From NCBI GenBank assembly GCA_002842215.1, contig PHCC01000001.1, positions 202,238-266,237 of the forward strand: 64,000 bases of DNA, written 5' to 3'. Of this stretch, positions 28,935 through 36,611 are shown piece by piece. A program made the translations under genes and the position numbers. The first letter of the stretch is position 1. The number at the start of each line of letters is the position of its first letter. The DNA comes from Betaproteobacteria bacterium HGW-Betaproteobacteria-9. Its GTDB lineage: Bacteria > Pseudomonadota > Gammaproteobacteria > Burkholderiales > Burkholderiaceae_C. The notes beneath the pieces were generated by a model that ran no database searches, had not been told where the DNA came from, and was given only the letters and a program-made list of their open reading frames with translations.

Positions 28935-30218
28935 TCAGAAGCTGTAGTTGTAATTGATGCGCAGGGTGCTCTGCCGGTGCGACACCGTGCCGGCCATGCC
29001 CGGACCGAACATGTTCGGGTTGGTGCGGGTCACCTTGGGCGCAATGGCGATGGAGCCGGCCACTGCATGGCCACCACCCATGTTCCAGCCCAGACCCAGT
29101 GTGTAGTGGGTCGTGATGGTGGCCGGAAACAGCGGATTCAGCGTGTCGTCTGGCACGGGGTTGTCGGCGTAGTTGATGCCGGCGCGCAAGGCCAGGCCCG
29201 GCGCCAGCATGTACTGGCCGCCGATCATGAAGACGGTCTGGTTTTTCCAGTTCTGCGGCATCGAACCCACCATCCAGCCCCCGCCCATGTTCATGCCCAG
29301 GCGGAAGTCCTTCATGCTGTCCTTCCATCCCAGGTGCTTGACGTCGGCGGCCAGCATGAATGCTGGCGTCGCCTGCCAGGCCACGCCCACGCCATAGGTC
29401 TCGGGCCACTGGAAATCCACCACCTTGAACTGGGTGGGAATCTGCATGCCCCCTGGCAGCATGGTGAAAGTGCCACTGCCTTGCAGGTCGCCGATGTCGG
29501 TCTTGCTGTGGTAGGTGGCACCGAAGGCCAGCGCGTTCGACACCTTGTAGTGGGCGCCGAGTTTGAAGGCCCAGCCGTTGCCCTTGGCTTTGCCGCTGAA
29601 GTCGTTGTTGTCGCTGAAGCTGGCATGACCCGAGCCATCGGGCATCAGCATCTGCACGTCCATGCTGGCCCACACAAAGTCGAGCTGGCCGGCGACGGTG
29701 AAGTTGTCATTGACGTTGTAGGCCAGCGGGAACATCACCCGGCCGAAACCCACCTCGGAGCGCATGGGCAAGCCCGTGCCGTTGGACAGGAAGGAGGTGC
29801 TGCCGTATTCGGTACCCATGCCGCCCTGGGCCAGCATGCCAGCGCCGTAGGTGAGCTTGCCGGACTTGCGAATGTACGAGAGCGAGGGCATCCAGTACTT
29901 GTCGCCGTCTGATTTCGCATTCATCGGACCAGCCATCGGGTGGTTCATGCTGGTGTTCACATCCGGCATCAGCAACGTCAGACCCAGCCCCACGTTGTTG
30001 CCTTCCTGGCGCAGACCCAGTGTGGCCGGGTTGTTCATGATGGCCGAGTTGCCGTTGTCATGGGCGAATGAGGCGCCCCCCATGCCCCCGGCTTTGGCGC
30101 CGTAGGCTTCCATGTTCATGCCATTGGTGGCGGCGGCGGGCAAGGCCACCAGCCCCATCACGGTCGCCGCGATGGCTGTGAGCATGGGGCGTTGGTCGAA
30201 ACGTTTGGCGGTTGGCAT
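28935..30218 (-). CDS. FadL/OmpP1-family outer-membrane transport protein
   Basis: FadL-family beta-barrels take hydrophobic substrates such as fatty acids and aromatic hydrocarbons across the outer membrane. The 427-residue product has a signal peptide cut after PAAA, then TNGMNMEAYGAKAGGMGGAS, the N-terminal hatch signature, and NNPATLGL. Beta-strand alternation continues to a C-terminal aromatic residue in RINYNYSF. It is rich in Met and Gly. CAGGAG precedes the ATG. A perfect FNR-type palindrome lies 27 bases upstream of the start. The cargo is unknown; the alcohol/aldehyde oxidation operon 4 kb away is one possible consumer, but that is inference. Confidence 0.88.
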   Translation of the reverse strand: MPTAKRFDQRPMLTAIAATVMGLVALPAAATNGMNMEAYGAKAGGMGGASFAHDNGNSAIMNNPATLGLRQEGNNVGLGLTLLMPDVNTSMNHPMAGPMNAKSDGDKYWMPSLSYIRKSGKLTYGAGMLAQGGMGTEYGSTSFLSNGTGLPMRSEVGFGRVMFPLAYNVNDNFTVAGQLDFVWASMDVQMLMPDGSGHASFSDNNDFSGKAKGNGWAFKLGAHYKVSNALAFGATYHSKTDIGDLQGSGTFTMLPGGMQIPTQFKVVDFQWPETYGVGVAWQATPAFMLAADVKHLGWKDSMKDFRLGMNMGGGWMVGSMPQNWKNQTVFMIGGQYMLAPGLALRAGINYADNPVPDDTLNPLFPATITTHYTLGLGWNMGGGHAVAGSIAIAPKVTRTNPNMFGPGMAGTVSHRQSTLRINYNYSF

Positions 30219-30525
30219 GCGTATGGACTCCTGAAACCAAAAGGTTGATGAAGATCAAAAGAATACCGGCGCGGGTATGGTTTGACGAGCCGGGAAGGTG
30301 CGGGTTGACGGCGATCCAAATACAAGATACGGATACCCGTACCAGCATTTAAGAATCACCCCGACCAACGTTTCAGGACTGTTGCCTGTGTGCTCAAGCG
30401 CCATCGGGCGAGTTCCCGCATGCGCCCGAGGGCGAAGTTGTGCGGTTTGTTGGTGCGCCTCCGGTTGTCGGCGTTGATGAAGCCGACCTCGGCCACGGCC
30501 TCGCGGCCCTGCGCCACAATCGCGC
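30219..30525. other. Divergent intergenic region, porin gene / Crp-Fnr gene
   Basis: This 307-base gap holds no credible gene. For the porin direction a weak promoter can be drawn: -35 TCGTCA and -10 TATTCT (30265-30260) with 17 bases between. The FNR box at 30245-30258 would then cover the start point. On the plus strand TATGGT at 30275-30280 is a possible -10 box. The remainder, from about 30340, is GC-rich with no further signal I can support. Confidence 0.5.
30245..30258. promoter_or_regulatory. Perfect FNR/ANR-type box
   Basis: TTGATGAAGATCAA matches TTGAT-N4-ATCAA at every defined position. It lies 27 bases before the porin ATG, too close for class II activation of that gene, so it would suit anaerobic repression of the porin or action on the divergent Crp/Fnr gene. 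Confidence 0.7.
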
Positions 30526-31302
30526 ATGACAACCCATGCCGCCACATCCTCCGAGCGAGCGCCCGCCCCCGCGGTCCCGTGCGCTCAGTGCCCCTTGCGA
30601 TCGCTGGCTCTGTTCCAGGCACACGAAGCCGCCGAACTGGAGCTCGTGCAGTCGCTCAAACGCCGGGACTTGCACCTCGAAGTAGGTAGCACGCTGATCC
30701 AGGAAGGTCAGGTTGACGCTCCGCTCTACACGCTGCAAAAGGGCTGGGCGTTTCGCTTCAAGACACTGAGCGACGGACGCCGGCAGATCCTGAATTTCCT
30801 GCTCGCAGGCGACTTCATCGGCGTGCAACAGAAGATGGGCGATGCCGCGGCCCATGGCGTCGAGACGCTGACCGATGCGGTGTTCTGCGTGTTCCAGCGC
30901 GACTCGCTGTGGGAAATCCACCGCCGCTCGCCCAGCATGGGCTTCAACGTGACCTGGCTCACCGCGCACGAAGAGTCGCTGGTGGACGATACGTTGCTCT
31001 CGGTGGGGAGGCGCAGCGCCGAAGAGCGCATTGCCACGTTGCTGATCCTGCTCTTCAAGCGCGCCGCCGCGCTGCAGGCCGATGCCGGCGCGAGCGGCGT
31101 GCCGTTTCCCCTGACGCAGCAACACGTGGCCGATGCCCTCGGGCTGTCGCTGGTGCACACCAACAAGACACTGCGCAAACTGGAGCGCCGGGGCCTGCAC
31201 CACATAGGCGACGGTCGGCTGTTCATGCGCGACGTGAAGGCGCTCGCGCGCCTGGCCGACCTGTACGGCGACGGCCGCCCGTCCGTGCGCCCGCTGGTGT
31301 GA
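30526..31302 (+). CDS. Crp/Fnr-family regulator with N-terminal CxxC
   Basis: This is a 258-residue Crp/Fnr regulator with a cyclic-nucleotide-binding-like sensor domain (DLHLEVGSTLIQEGQ to VFCVFQRDSLWE) and a C-terminal winged helix (LTQQHVADALGLSLVHTNKTLRKLERRGL). Cysteines are at residues 19, 22 and 121. These fall near three of the four [4Fe-4S] ligands of E. coli FNR; the one near 28-29 is absent. The recognition helix lacks the E-xx-SR pattern of FNR, so it probably does not bind the standard FNR box. The signal is unknown. It is followed at 206 bases by a second, different Crp/Fnr gene. Confidence 0.88.
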   Translation: MTTHAATSSERAPAPAVPCAQCPLRSLALFQAHEAAELELVQSLKRRDLHLEVGSTLIQEGQVDAPLYTLQKGWAFRFKTLSDGRRQILNFLLAGDFIGVQQKMGDAAAHGVETLTDAVFCVFQRDSLWEIHRRSPSMGFNVTWLTAHEESLVDDTLLSVGRRSAEERIATLLILLFKRAAALQADAGASGVPFPLTQQHVADALGLSLVHTNKTLRKLERRGLHHIGDGRLFMRDVKALARLADLYGDGRPSVRPLV

Positions 31303-31508
31303 TAGAGGCCCTTCGATGCACGCTGGGCTCGCTGACACCCCGTAACACATTGGTGAACTTTCATGTCTTTGTACACAGCAAACGGATGACCTGCGACCTA
31401 CATTGAGTTCAACCCTGCTTCCCGCCGTCCAGGCCGGCAGGGACATCGACAGACCCCTGGCCTCCAACGGCCGGGACGCCGATGGAACGATATGTCCAAG
31501 GAGGCCGC

Positions 31509-32303
31509 ATGACAGCCACCACTTCACGGTTCAACACGAACCAACTGCTTGCCACACTCTCCAGCGCCGAATGGCAGCACCTGGAGCCCGACCTGGAATG
31601 GGTCGATCTGCCGTCCGGTAGTACGCTGCATTCGAGCGGCAATGCGCTGCGCCATGTGCACTTCCCGACCACCGCCACGGTGTCCCTCGTGTCCTCGATG
31701 GCCGACGGCGCCTCCGCCGAAGTGGCCGTGGTGGGCAGCGAGGGCATGGTCGGCATCTGCGCCTTCATGGGCAACGCCAACGCTCTGAGCGATGCCGTGG
31801 TACAGCGGCCCGGCCACGCCTGGCGCATGAGCACGACGGCCGTGCAGCACCACACCCGCCGATCGCCCGACTTCATGCAGAAGTTGCTGGGCTACACCCA
31901 AGCCTTGTTCACGCACATGGCGCAGTGTTCGGCCTGCAACCGCCACCACGCGCTGGACCAGCAGCTGTGCCGCTGGCTGCTGCAGCACCTGGACCGCCAG
32001 GAAGGCAACGACATGCAGATCACTCAGGAGCGGATTGCCTGCCTGCTGGGCGTGCGGCGCGAGGGTGTCACCGGCGGTGCACTCAAGCTGCAGAAAGCCG
32101 GCCTGATCGACTACCACCGGGGCCACATTTCCATCCTCGACCGCCGCGGGCTGGAAGCGCGCAGCTGCGAGTGCTACGGCGTGGTGCGACAGGCCTACGA
32201 CCGCTTGTCGTGTGCCCACAGCGCGCCGCGCCGCTCACCCGTGGTCCACGCCACTGGGCTGAGCAGCCAGCTGGTGTACCGCCAGTCCTTGCAAGCTGCC
32301 TGA
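31509..32303 (+). CDS. Crp/Fnr-family regulator
   Basis: The 264-residue product has a degenerate cNMP-binding domain with LRHVHFPTTATVSLVSSMADG and VAVVGSEGMVGICAFMG, then a helical linker and a Crp-type HTH in ITQERIACLLGVRREGVTGGAL. Several cysteines (CSACNRHH, CECYG) occur but not in an FNR pattern. AAGGAGG sits 5 bases before the ATG at 31509, which settles the start over an ATG nine codons upstream. It is plus-strand, 67 bases before a PRC-barrel gene, and may be co-transcribed with it. Members of this branch in Burkholderiales are common and mostly uncharacterised. Confidence 0.88.
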   Translation: MTATTSRFNTNQLLATLSSAEWQHLEPDLEWVDLPSGSTLHSSGNALRHVHFPTTATVSLVSSMADGASAEVAVVGSEGMVGICAFMGNANALSDAVVQRPGHAWRMSTTAVQHHTRRSPDFMQKLLGYTQALFTHMAQCSACNRHHALDQQLCRWLLQHLDRQEGNDMQITQERIACLLGVRREGVTGGALKLQKAGLIDYHRGHISILDRRGLEARSCECYGVVRQAYDRLSCAHSAPRRSPVVHATGLSSQLVYRQSLQAA

Positions 32304-32370
32304 ACCTTGTGCGGCCGCTTGCGCAGACCCGCCCTCCTCCAGCAAGCCCTGTTTTTTGAAAGCCCATCAC

Positions 32371-32817
32371 ATGAACTACGTAGAACGCGACAGCTTTGGC
32401 ATGTACAACGCCATCAGCGCACTGGACGACACCGTTCCGCAGCGCAACCGCGGCCCTGGCCCCTACCTGATGGGCGCCGACACCTTGCGGGGCAACGACG
32501 TGGTCAATGCCAAAGACGAAGACCTGGGTGACATCAAGGAAATCATGCTCGACATGCGCACCGGGCAGGTGAGCTATGCGGTGCTGTCGTTTGGCGGCTT
32601 CCTGGGTCTGGGCGAAAGACTGTTCGCTGTGCCATGGACTGCGCTGAAACTGGACACGGTCAACAAGCGATTCGTGCTCGACGCGAGCAAGGACCGACTG
32701 GAGAGTGCGCCCGGTTTCGACGAAAACGACTGGCCCGACATGGCCGACACGGCCTGGGAAAGAGGCGTGCACGACTTCTATGGCACACAGCCGTACGTGG
32801 CCCCGCGCGGCAATTGA
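32371..32817 (+). CDS. PRC-barrel domain protein
   Basis: This 148-residue protein contains a PRC-barrel: YLMGADTLRGNDVVNAKDED, LGDIKEIMLDMRTGQVSYAVLS and GGFLGLGERLFAVPWTALKL. The C-terminal tail is acidic and aromatic (ENDWPDMADTAWERGVHDFY). PRC-barrels occur in photosynthetic reaction centre H subunits, RimM and many small stress proteins; this form is of the last kind. I start at the ATG at 32371, rather than a TTG five codons upstream. It follows the second Crp/Fnr gene, so it may be regulated by it, and is followed by a terminator. Confidence 0.85.
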   Translation: MNYVERDSFGMYNAISALDDTVPQRNRGPGPYLMGADTLRGNDVVNAKDEDLGDIKEIMLDMRTGQVSYAVLSFGGFLGLGERLFAVPWTALKLDTVNKRFVLDASKDRLESAPGFDENDWPDMADTAWERGVHDFYGTQPYVAPRGN

Positions 32818-33171
32818 TGCCCTGATTCACACCGGGGCTGCCTCGCGCCCGTTGTGATTCGGCACCCGCCCGTGCCAGCCGCTGCGCCGCGCGGGCTTTT
32901 TCATGCGTGTCAGGGCAACGAACCGGTGAGGAATCTGGACATGAGCATGGAAGTTTCCTTTCGGCTGCAAGCAGCACATTTCGAGTTCAACCGGAAATGC
33001 CGACCGACCTTCAGCGCAGGTGGGGGTTGACACAGGGTCTGCGCGCCGCCGAACCAACACAGCGCCCGCAGCTGTAAGACATGGCGTCTGGCGCGGGGTG
33101 CTTGCGTGCGTTGGCGAACCGACTGGTCCCCGTGCCTGAGCCAAGATGGCCGTTTAGATAAAGGGACCGCA
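32818..33171. other. 354-base spacer with a terminator, no gene seen
   Basis: Apart from the terminator at 32868-32901 I see no coding sequence, RNA gene or repeat here. TTGACA at about 33029-33034 could be a -35 box for the small gene at 33172, but no matching -10 box follows. Confidence 0.5.
32868..32901 (+). terminator. Intrinsic terminator after the PRC-barrel gene
   Basis: GCCCGTGC (32868-32875) pairs with GCGCGGGC (32889-32896), with one G-T wobble, and is followed by TTTTT. Confidence 0.7.
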
Positions 33172-33402
33172 ATGGCTCAAAGCGCGCACATCGTGGGCAA
33201 GGTGGAATACCGGGGCGGCGATGGCCCCGCCGTGGAAATACGCGAGGGCCCCGTGGAGGTTTCGATCTCGACAGCCGACGCCACCTTGAGCTGGGTCGAG
33301 GAAGATGTCCACGGCTCTGCCGCCATGCCCATTGGCGACTTCCGGCGCTTCGTGAAGGAAGGAAAGATCAAGCTCGATGGTCCGGTGCAGGCTGAGGCCT
33401 GA
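33172..33402 (+). CDS. Small hypothetical protein, 76 residues
   Basis: I do not recognise a named family. The product is acidic and soluble, with alternating hydrophobic residues suggesting a small beta-sheet: IVGKVEYRGGDGPAVEIREG, then VEVSISTADATLSWVEED and GSAAMPIGDFRRFVKEGKI. No signal peptide, membrane span or cysteine is present. AAAGGGA lies 5 bases before the ATG at 33172, supporting a real gene. It is monocistronic on the plus strand and converges with the alcohol-oxidation operon, its stop lying just before an lpd-like fragment. Confidence 0.65.
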   Translation: MAQSAHIVGKVEYRGGDGPAVEIREGPVEVSISTADATLSWVEEDVHGSAAMPIGDFRRFVKEGKIKLDGPVQAEA

Positions 33403-33439
33403 GCCGGCACACGCGCGCTGTCACGCGCCGGGGAAGGAC

Positions 33440-33526
33440 GGCACATTGGTGCCCATCGGGATGTCGATGTTGATGAAGCCGCGGTCGGTCACGGCCAGAC
33501 CGGCTTTGTCGGCCGCGATCTTCTTG
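33440..33526 (-). pseudogene. 87-bp fragment resembling lpdA
   Basis: Aligned by eye with 41516-41602 inside the pyruvate-dehydrogenase lpdA, these 87 bases differ at 7 positions (about 92% identity) without gaps. Both are on the minus strand. The encoded stretch [20 protein letters not shown] corresponds to residues of the intact E3, with L/V and I/V changes here and P/Q and G/R shortly after. Similarity stops sharply at both ends, and no FAD or disulphide motif is near. It lies 30 bases downstream of the hydrolase gene. I read it as a relic of duplication or recombination, not a gene. Confidence 0.75.
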
Positions 33527-33556
33527 ACAATGACCGCCAAGTCGGCCTGATGGAGT

Positions 33557-34420
33557 TCAGGCTGACTGCAGGTCGACGCCTGCGTTGGCCAGGAAGTCCA
33601 GCGCAATTCCGCTGAAATCCGCCGGCCGTTCCACCATGGGCGCATGCCCGCAGGGCGCCAGCACCACCGGCTTCGCGTGGGGCATCAGCCGCATCAAGGT
33701 GTCGAGGTGGGCCACGGGCAGAAACCGGTCCTGCTGGCCCCATATCACGCAAGTGGGCGCCTGGATGCGCCGCGCCGTGGCATGGGCTTCGTCCATGACC
33801 GATGGGCGAAAACCGCCCAGGTGCATCAAGCCCCGCAAGGTGTTCAGGAACGCCGCTTGGGCCCCCGGTTGCCGGGCCAGCGCCACTTTTTCCCGCACCA
33901 TCTCTGGCGTGATGCACGCGGGGTCGGCCACCGCCGTTCGCCACAGCCGGGCGGTACCAAACGCGGTGGGCTGGGTGAGCAGCTCGCCGAGCACCGGCAG
34001 CGAGGCCAGCCTGAAATCGAACAGGGTCGGGTTGGCCATGGTTGCGGGGGCCGAAAGCACCAGCGATGGCACCCGCTCTGGGGCGATCGCAGCACACTCC
34101 ATGGCCACCCGCGCGCCCAGCGAGTTGCCCACCAGAGACGCCATATCCAGTCCCACCGCGTCCATGAATGACAGCGTGAACCGGGCCAGGGTCGCCACGT
34201 CGTAGATCACGTCGCCAGGCTTGGCCGTGAGCCCGCAACCCAGCAGATCCAGCGCGAACACCCGGTGCCGCGTGGCCAGCGCATGGATGCTGTGCTCCCA
34301 CTCCAGCACCGAGCAGCCAATGCCGTGGAGGCACAGCACCGCAGGTCCTTCCCGCCCGACCTGCCAATAGCGGACTTGGTGGCCCGCTACGCTGGTATAC
34401 CGGTCATGGGGTCGCTTCAC
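33557..34420 (-). CDS. Alpha/beta hydrolase
   Basis: The 287-residue product has an alpha/beta-hydrolase fold: oxyanion region LCLHGIGCSVLEWEHSI, nucleophile elbow LVGNSLGARVAM (serine), acid in IWGQQDRFLPV and histidine in LAPCGHAPMVERP. Such enzymes cleave esters, C-C bonds or epoxides; nothing here fixes the substrate. The GTG start at 34420 overlaps the GMC gene's stop as GTGA, so the two are translationally coupled. It is the last gene of the operon driven by the sigma-54 promoter at 38124-38139. Confidence 0.88.
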   Translation of the reverse strand: MKRPHDRYTSVAGHQVRYWQVGREGPAVLCLHGIGCSVLEWEHSIHALATRHRVFALDLLGCGLTAKPGDVIYDVATLARFTLSFMDAVGLDMASLVGNSLGARVAMECAAIAPERVPSLVLSAPATMANPTLFDFRLASLPVLGELLTQPTAFGTARLWRTAVADPACITPEMVREKVALARQPGAQAAFLNTLRGLMHLGGFRPSVMDEAHATARRIQAPTCVIWGQQDRFLPVAHLDTLMRLMPHAKPVVLAPCGHAPMVERPADFSGIALDFLANAGVDLQSA

Positions 34421-35976
34421 GCTTTGGCCTTGAGCATCTGGTCGCACACATAGTGCGCCAGCGCGTACACCGTCTCTGATGGGTTGTAGCCGATGGAGGT
34501 GGGCAGCAGGCTGGCGTCGACCACGTAGAGGTTTTTCACGTCGTGCGTCTCGCCATAGGGGTTGACCACGGTCTTCTTCGGGTCGCGGCCCATGCGGCAG
34601 GTGCCCTGCGGGTGGAACGAGGTGTACTTGTAGCGGGCGGGCTCGTTCTTCAGACCGCCAATGACCTTCTCGACATCTTCCACGCGGTCGATGCTGGAGA
34701 TGTGGGTGGTGGGAAGGTAGAGCCGCTGGGCCCCCGAGGCGAACAGGATCTTGGCGGTGGCGATCAAGCCCTTTTTCATGGACTCGAAGTCCTGGTCGTC
34801 CACGAAGTAGCTGATGTCTTTCTGCCCGTCCTTCCAGCTCACCTGACCCACGTTCTGGTCGTGGATCAGGCTGATCAGGCGGATCGTGTTCTTGTAGCCC
34901 GACATGTAGGCCACATAGGGCTTGCCCGTGCCCGGCTAGGCCAGAAAGCTGGCCTCCACCGGCTCCTGGATGGCGTTGAGCAGGATGTAGCCGCCCTTCT
35001 CGGGCAAGGTGTTCTGGTCCATGTAAAGCGAGTGGGTGGCGCCGTGGAAATCGCGCACCTCGTGCGGAAACTCGGCGGTGACCGACATGGACGGATGACA
35101 CGCGAAGTTCTTGCCCACCTGCCCGCTGCTGTTGGCCAGCCCGCTCTTGAGCAGCAGCAAGGGCGTCTGGATCGGGCCGGCGGCCAGCACCACCAGGGGC
35201 GCATCGACCTGGATGTCCGCCTTCTTGATGCGCGTGGCGGGATCGATGATTTCGCCCTTGACGCCCACCGCCTTGCCCTCTTTCGACAACACCTCGGTGA
35301 CGCGGGTGTCCGAGTGGATGACGGCCCCATGCGCCACCGCCCACGGCAGGTAGGTCACCAGCATGGACTGCTTGCGGTCCGTGGTGCAGCCGCTGAAGCA
35401 GAAACCCGTCATGGCGCAGTCTTTGATGTTGCGCCGGGCCTTGCCCTGTGGGTAGCCCAGCTTGTCCATGCCCTGGCCGATCAGCAGCGCGCCGGGGCTG
35501 GTTTCCTGCGGTCCCACGGTCTTGATGTGCAGGTTGCGCTCCACCTTCTCAAAAATCGGCGTCATCACCGCCGGGGTGAGGTTGGTCAGGCCGAACTCCT
35601 TGGCCCACTTCTTCAGGTAGTAGTCGGGCGTGCGGAAACACAGCGCGGCGTTGACCACGGTGGACCCGCCCACGCAGGCCCCCTGCAGCACCGAGATATC
35701 GCCCGCCGAATTGGTCTGCCCGCCATGGTCCTGGTAGAGCGTGCCCATGGCAACGGCCAGCATTTCGGGGAACTTGTCGGAGGTGATGTACGGCCCGGCC
35801 TCCAGCACCACCACCTTCTTGCCGGCCTTGGCCAGCTCGTAGGCGGCAATGGCACCGCCCGCGCCCGAACCCACCACCACGGCGTCGGCCTTCAGGTGGA
35901 GCTGGCTGCTCTTGATGTCCGCGGCCTGGGTGACCTTGAGGCCCTGCTTTTCAACTTTGATCGCGTGATTTTTCAT
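34417..35976 (-). pseudogene. GMC-family FAD oxidoreductase interrupted by an in-frame TAG
   Basis: The frame encodes a GMC flavoprotein dehydrogenase of 519 codons: FAD loop VVVGSGAGGAIAAYELAKAG (residues 34-53), the GMC signature GACVGGSTVVNAAL, and near the C-terminus the catalytic SFHPQGTCRMG. A TAG at 34938-34936 replaces codon 347. The frame is otherwise open on both sides, and both halves keep family similarity. The first 346 codons lack the active-site histidine. No ribosome-binding site precedes the second part. With the Tat-type small subunit next door, it looks like the catalytic subunit of a membrane-linked alcohol or sugar dehydrogenase. It could be a recent nonsense mutation, a sequencing error, or suppressed by readthrough. 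Confidence 0.85.
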
Positions 35977-35995
35977 GTTGTCTCCAATGTGGGGC

Positions 35996-36586
35996 TCAGC
36001 GAGTGGGCAGCGGGGCGTTGCCGAGGGATTTCAGGCCGTTGCGCTGGGAGATCGGACCGTCGTATTCGAGCGGCGCCCAGGACGCGGGGTTGGCCCAGTA
36101 CGAGAGCTGCACCAGCTTCTTCAGGCCGGAGGCCAGGGCACGGTGCGGCACTTCTTTGGAGTCGCCCCAGGCGTCCATGAAGGCGGTGGCGGTGGCGTCG
36201 TCCAGCGCCGTGAAGCGCTTGCCGTGCTGCACCACCGGGCCTTCGTTGAAATACTGCAAACCGCCTTTCAGACCCGCCAGCACGTGGGGCGCCATGGTGC
36301 CGAGCAGGGCCGCGTCCAGCGTGCCCAGCAGCACCTCGGGCGTCCACGGCGCGAGCGGGCTGCCGCCCACCGGCAACACCACCTCGGCCACGCGGCGGAA
36401 GATGTCGGCCTCGGCGGCGTTGATGCTCTTGAGCGCCGGGGCCGGGGCCTGGGCCTGCGCCACCGACACGGCGCCACCGGCGGCAAGGCCCACGGCGGCA
36501 CCGGCAAAGGCCATGAAGTCGCGGCGTGACAGCCGCCCGACGATCTGCAGGGCCTGGTTCAATGGGGATGGGGTGTCCAGATGCAT
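35996..36586 (-). CDS. Gluconate 2-dehydrogenase subunit 3-like protein (Tat substrate)
   Basis: This 196-residue protein is the small subunit found with GMC flavoprotein dehydrogenases. It has a twin-arginine signal (LSRRDFMAFAGAAVGLAAGG), and a globular part beginning NAAEADIFRRVAEVVLPVGG, characteristic of the family. In characterised relatives it helps export and anchor the large subunit, which has no signal of its own; the GMC protein next door likewise lacks one. The gap to the GMC gene is 19 bases and to the aldehyde dehydrogenase gene 25 bases, so all are in one operon. Confidence 0.87.
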   Translation of the reverse strand: MHLDTPSPLNQALQIVGRLSRRDFMAFAGAAVGLAAGGAVSVAQAQAPAPALKSINAAEADIFRRVAEVVLPVGGSPLAPWTPEVLLGTLDAALLGTMAPHVLAGLKGGLQYFNEGPVVQHGKRFTALDDATATAFMDAWGDSKEVPHRALASGLKKLVQLSYWANPASWAPLEYDGPISQRNGLKSLGNAPLPTR

Positions 36587-36611
36587 GGTGTGTCCTCTTG
36601 GTGTCCGTGAG

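Noticed and set aside
34417..34914. A separate 165-codon oxidoreductase gene after the TAG
   Set aside because: It is in frame with the upstream GMC gene, begins at an internal GTG with no ribosome-binding site, and contains only the C-terminal half of the family. It is the distal part of the same gene.
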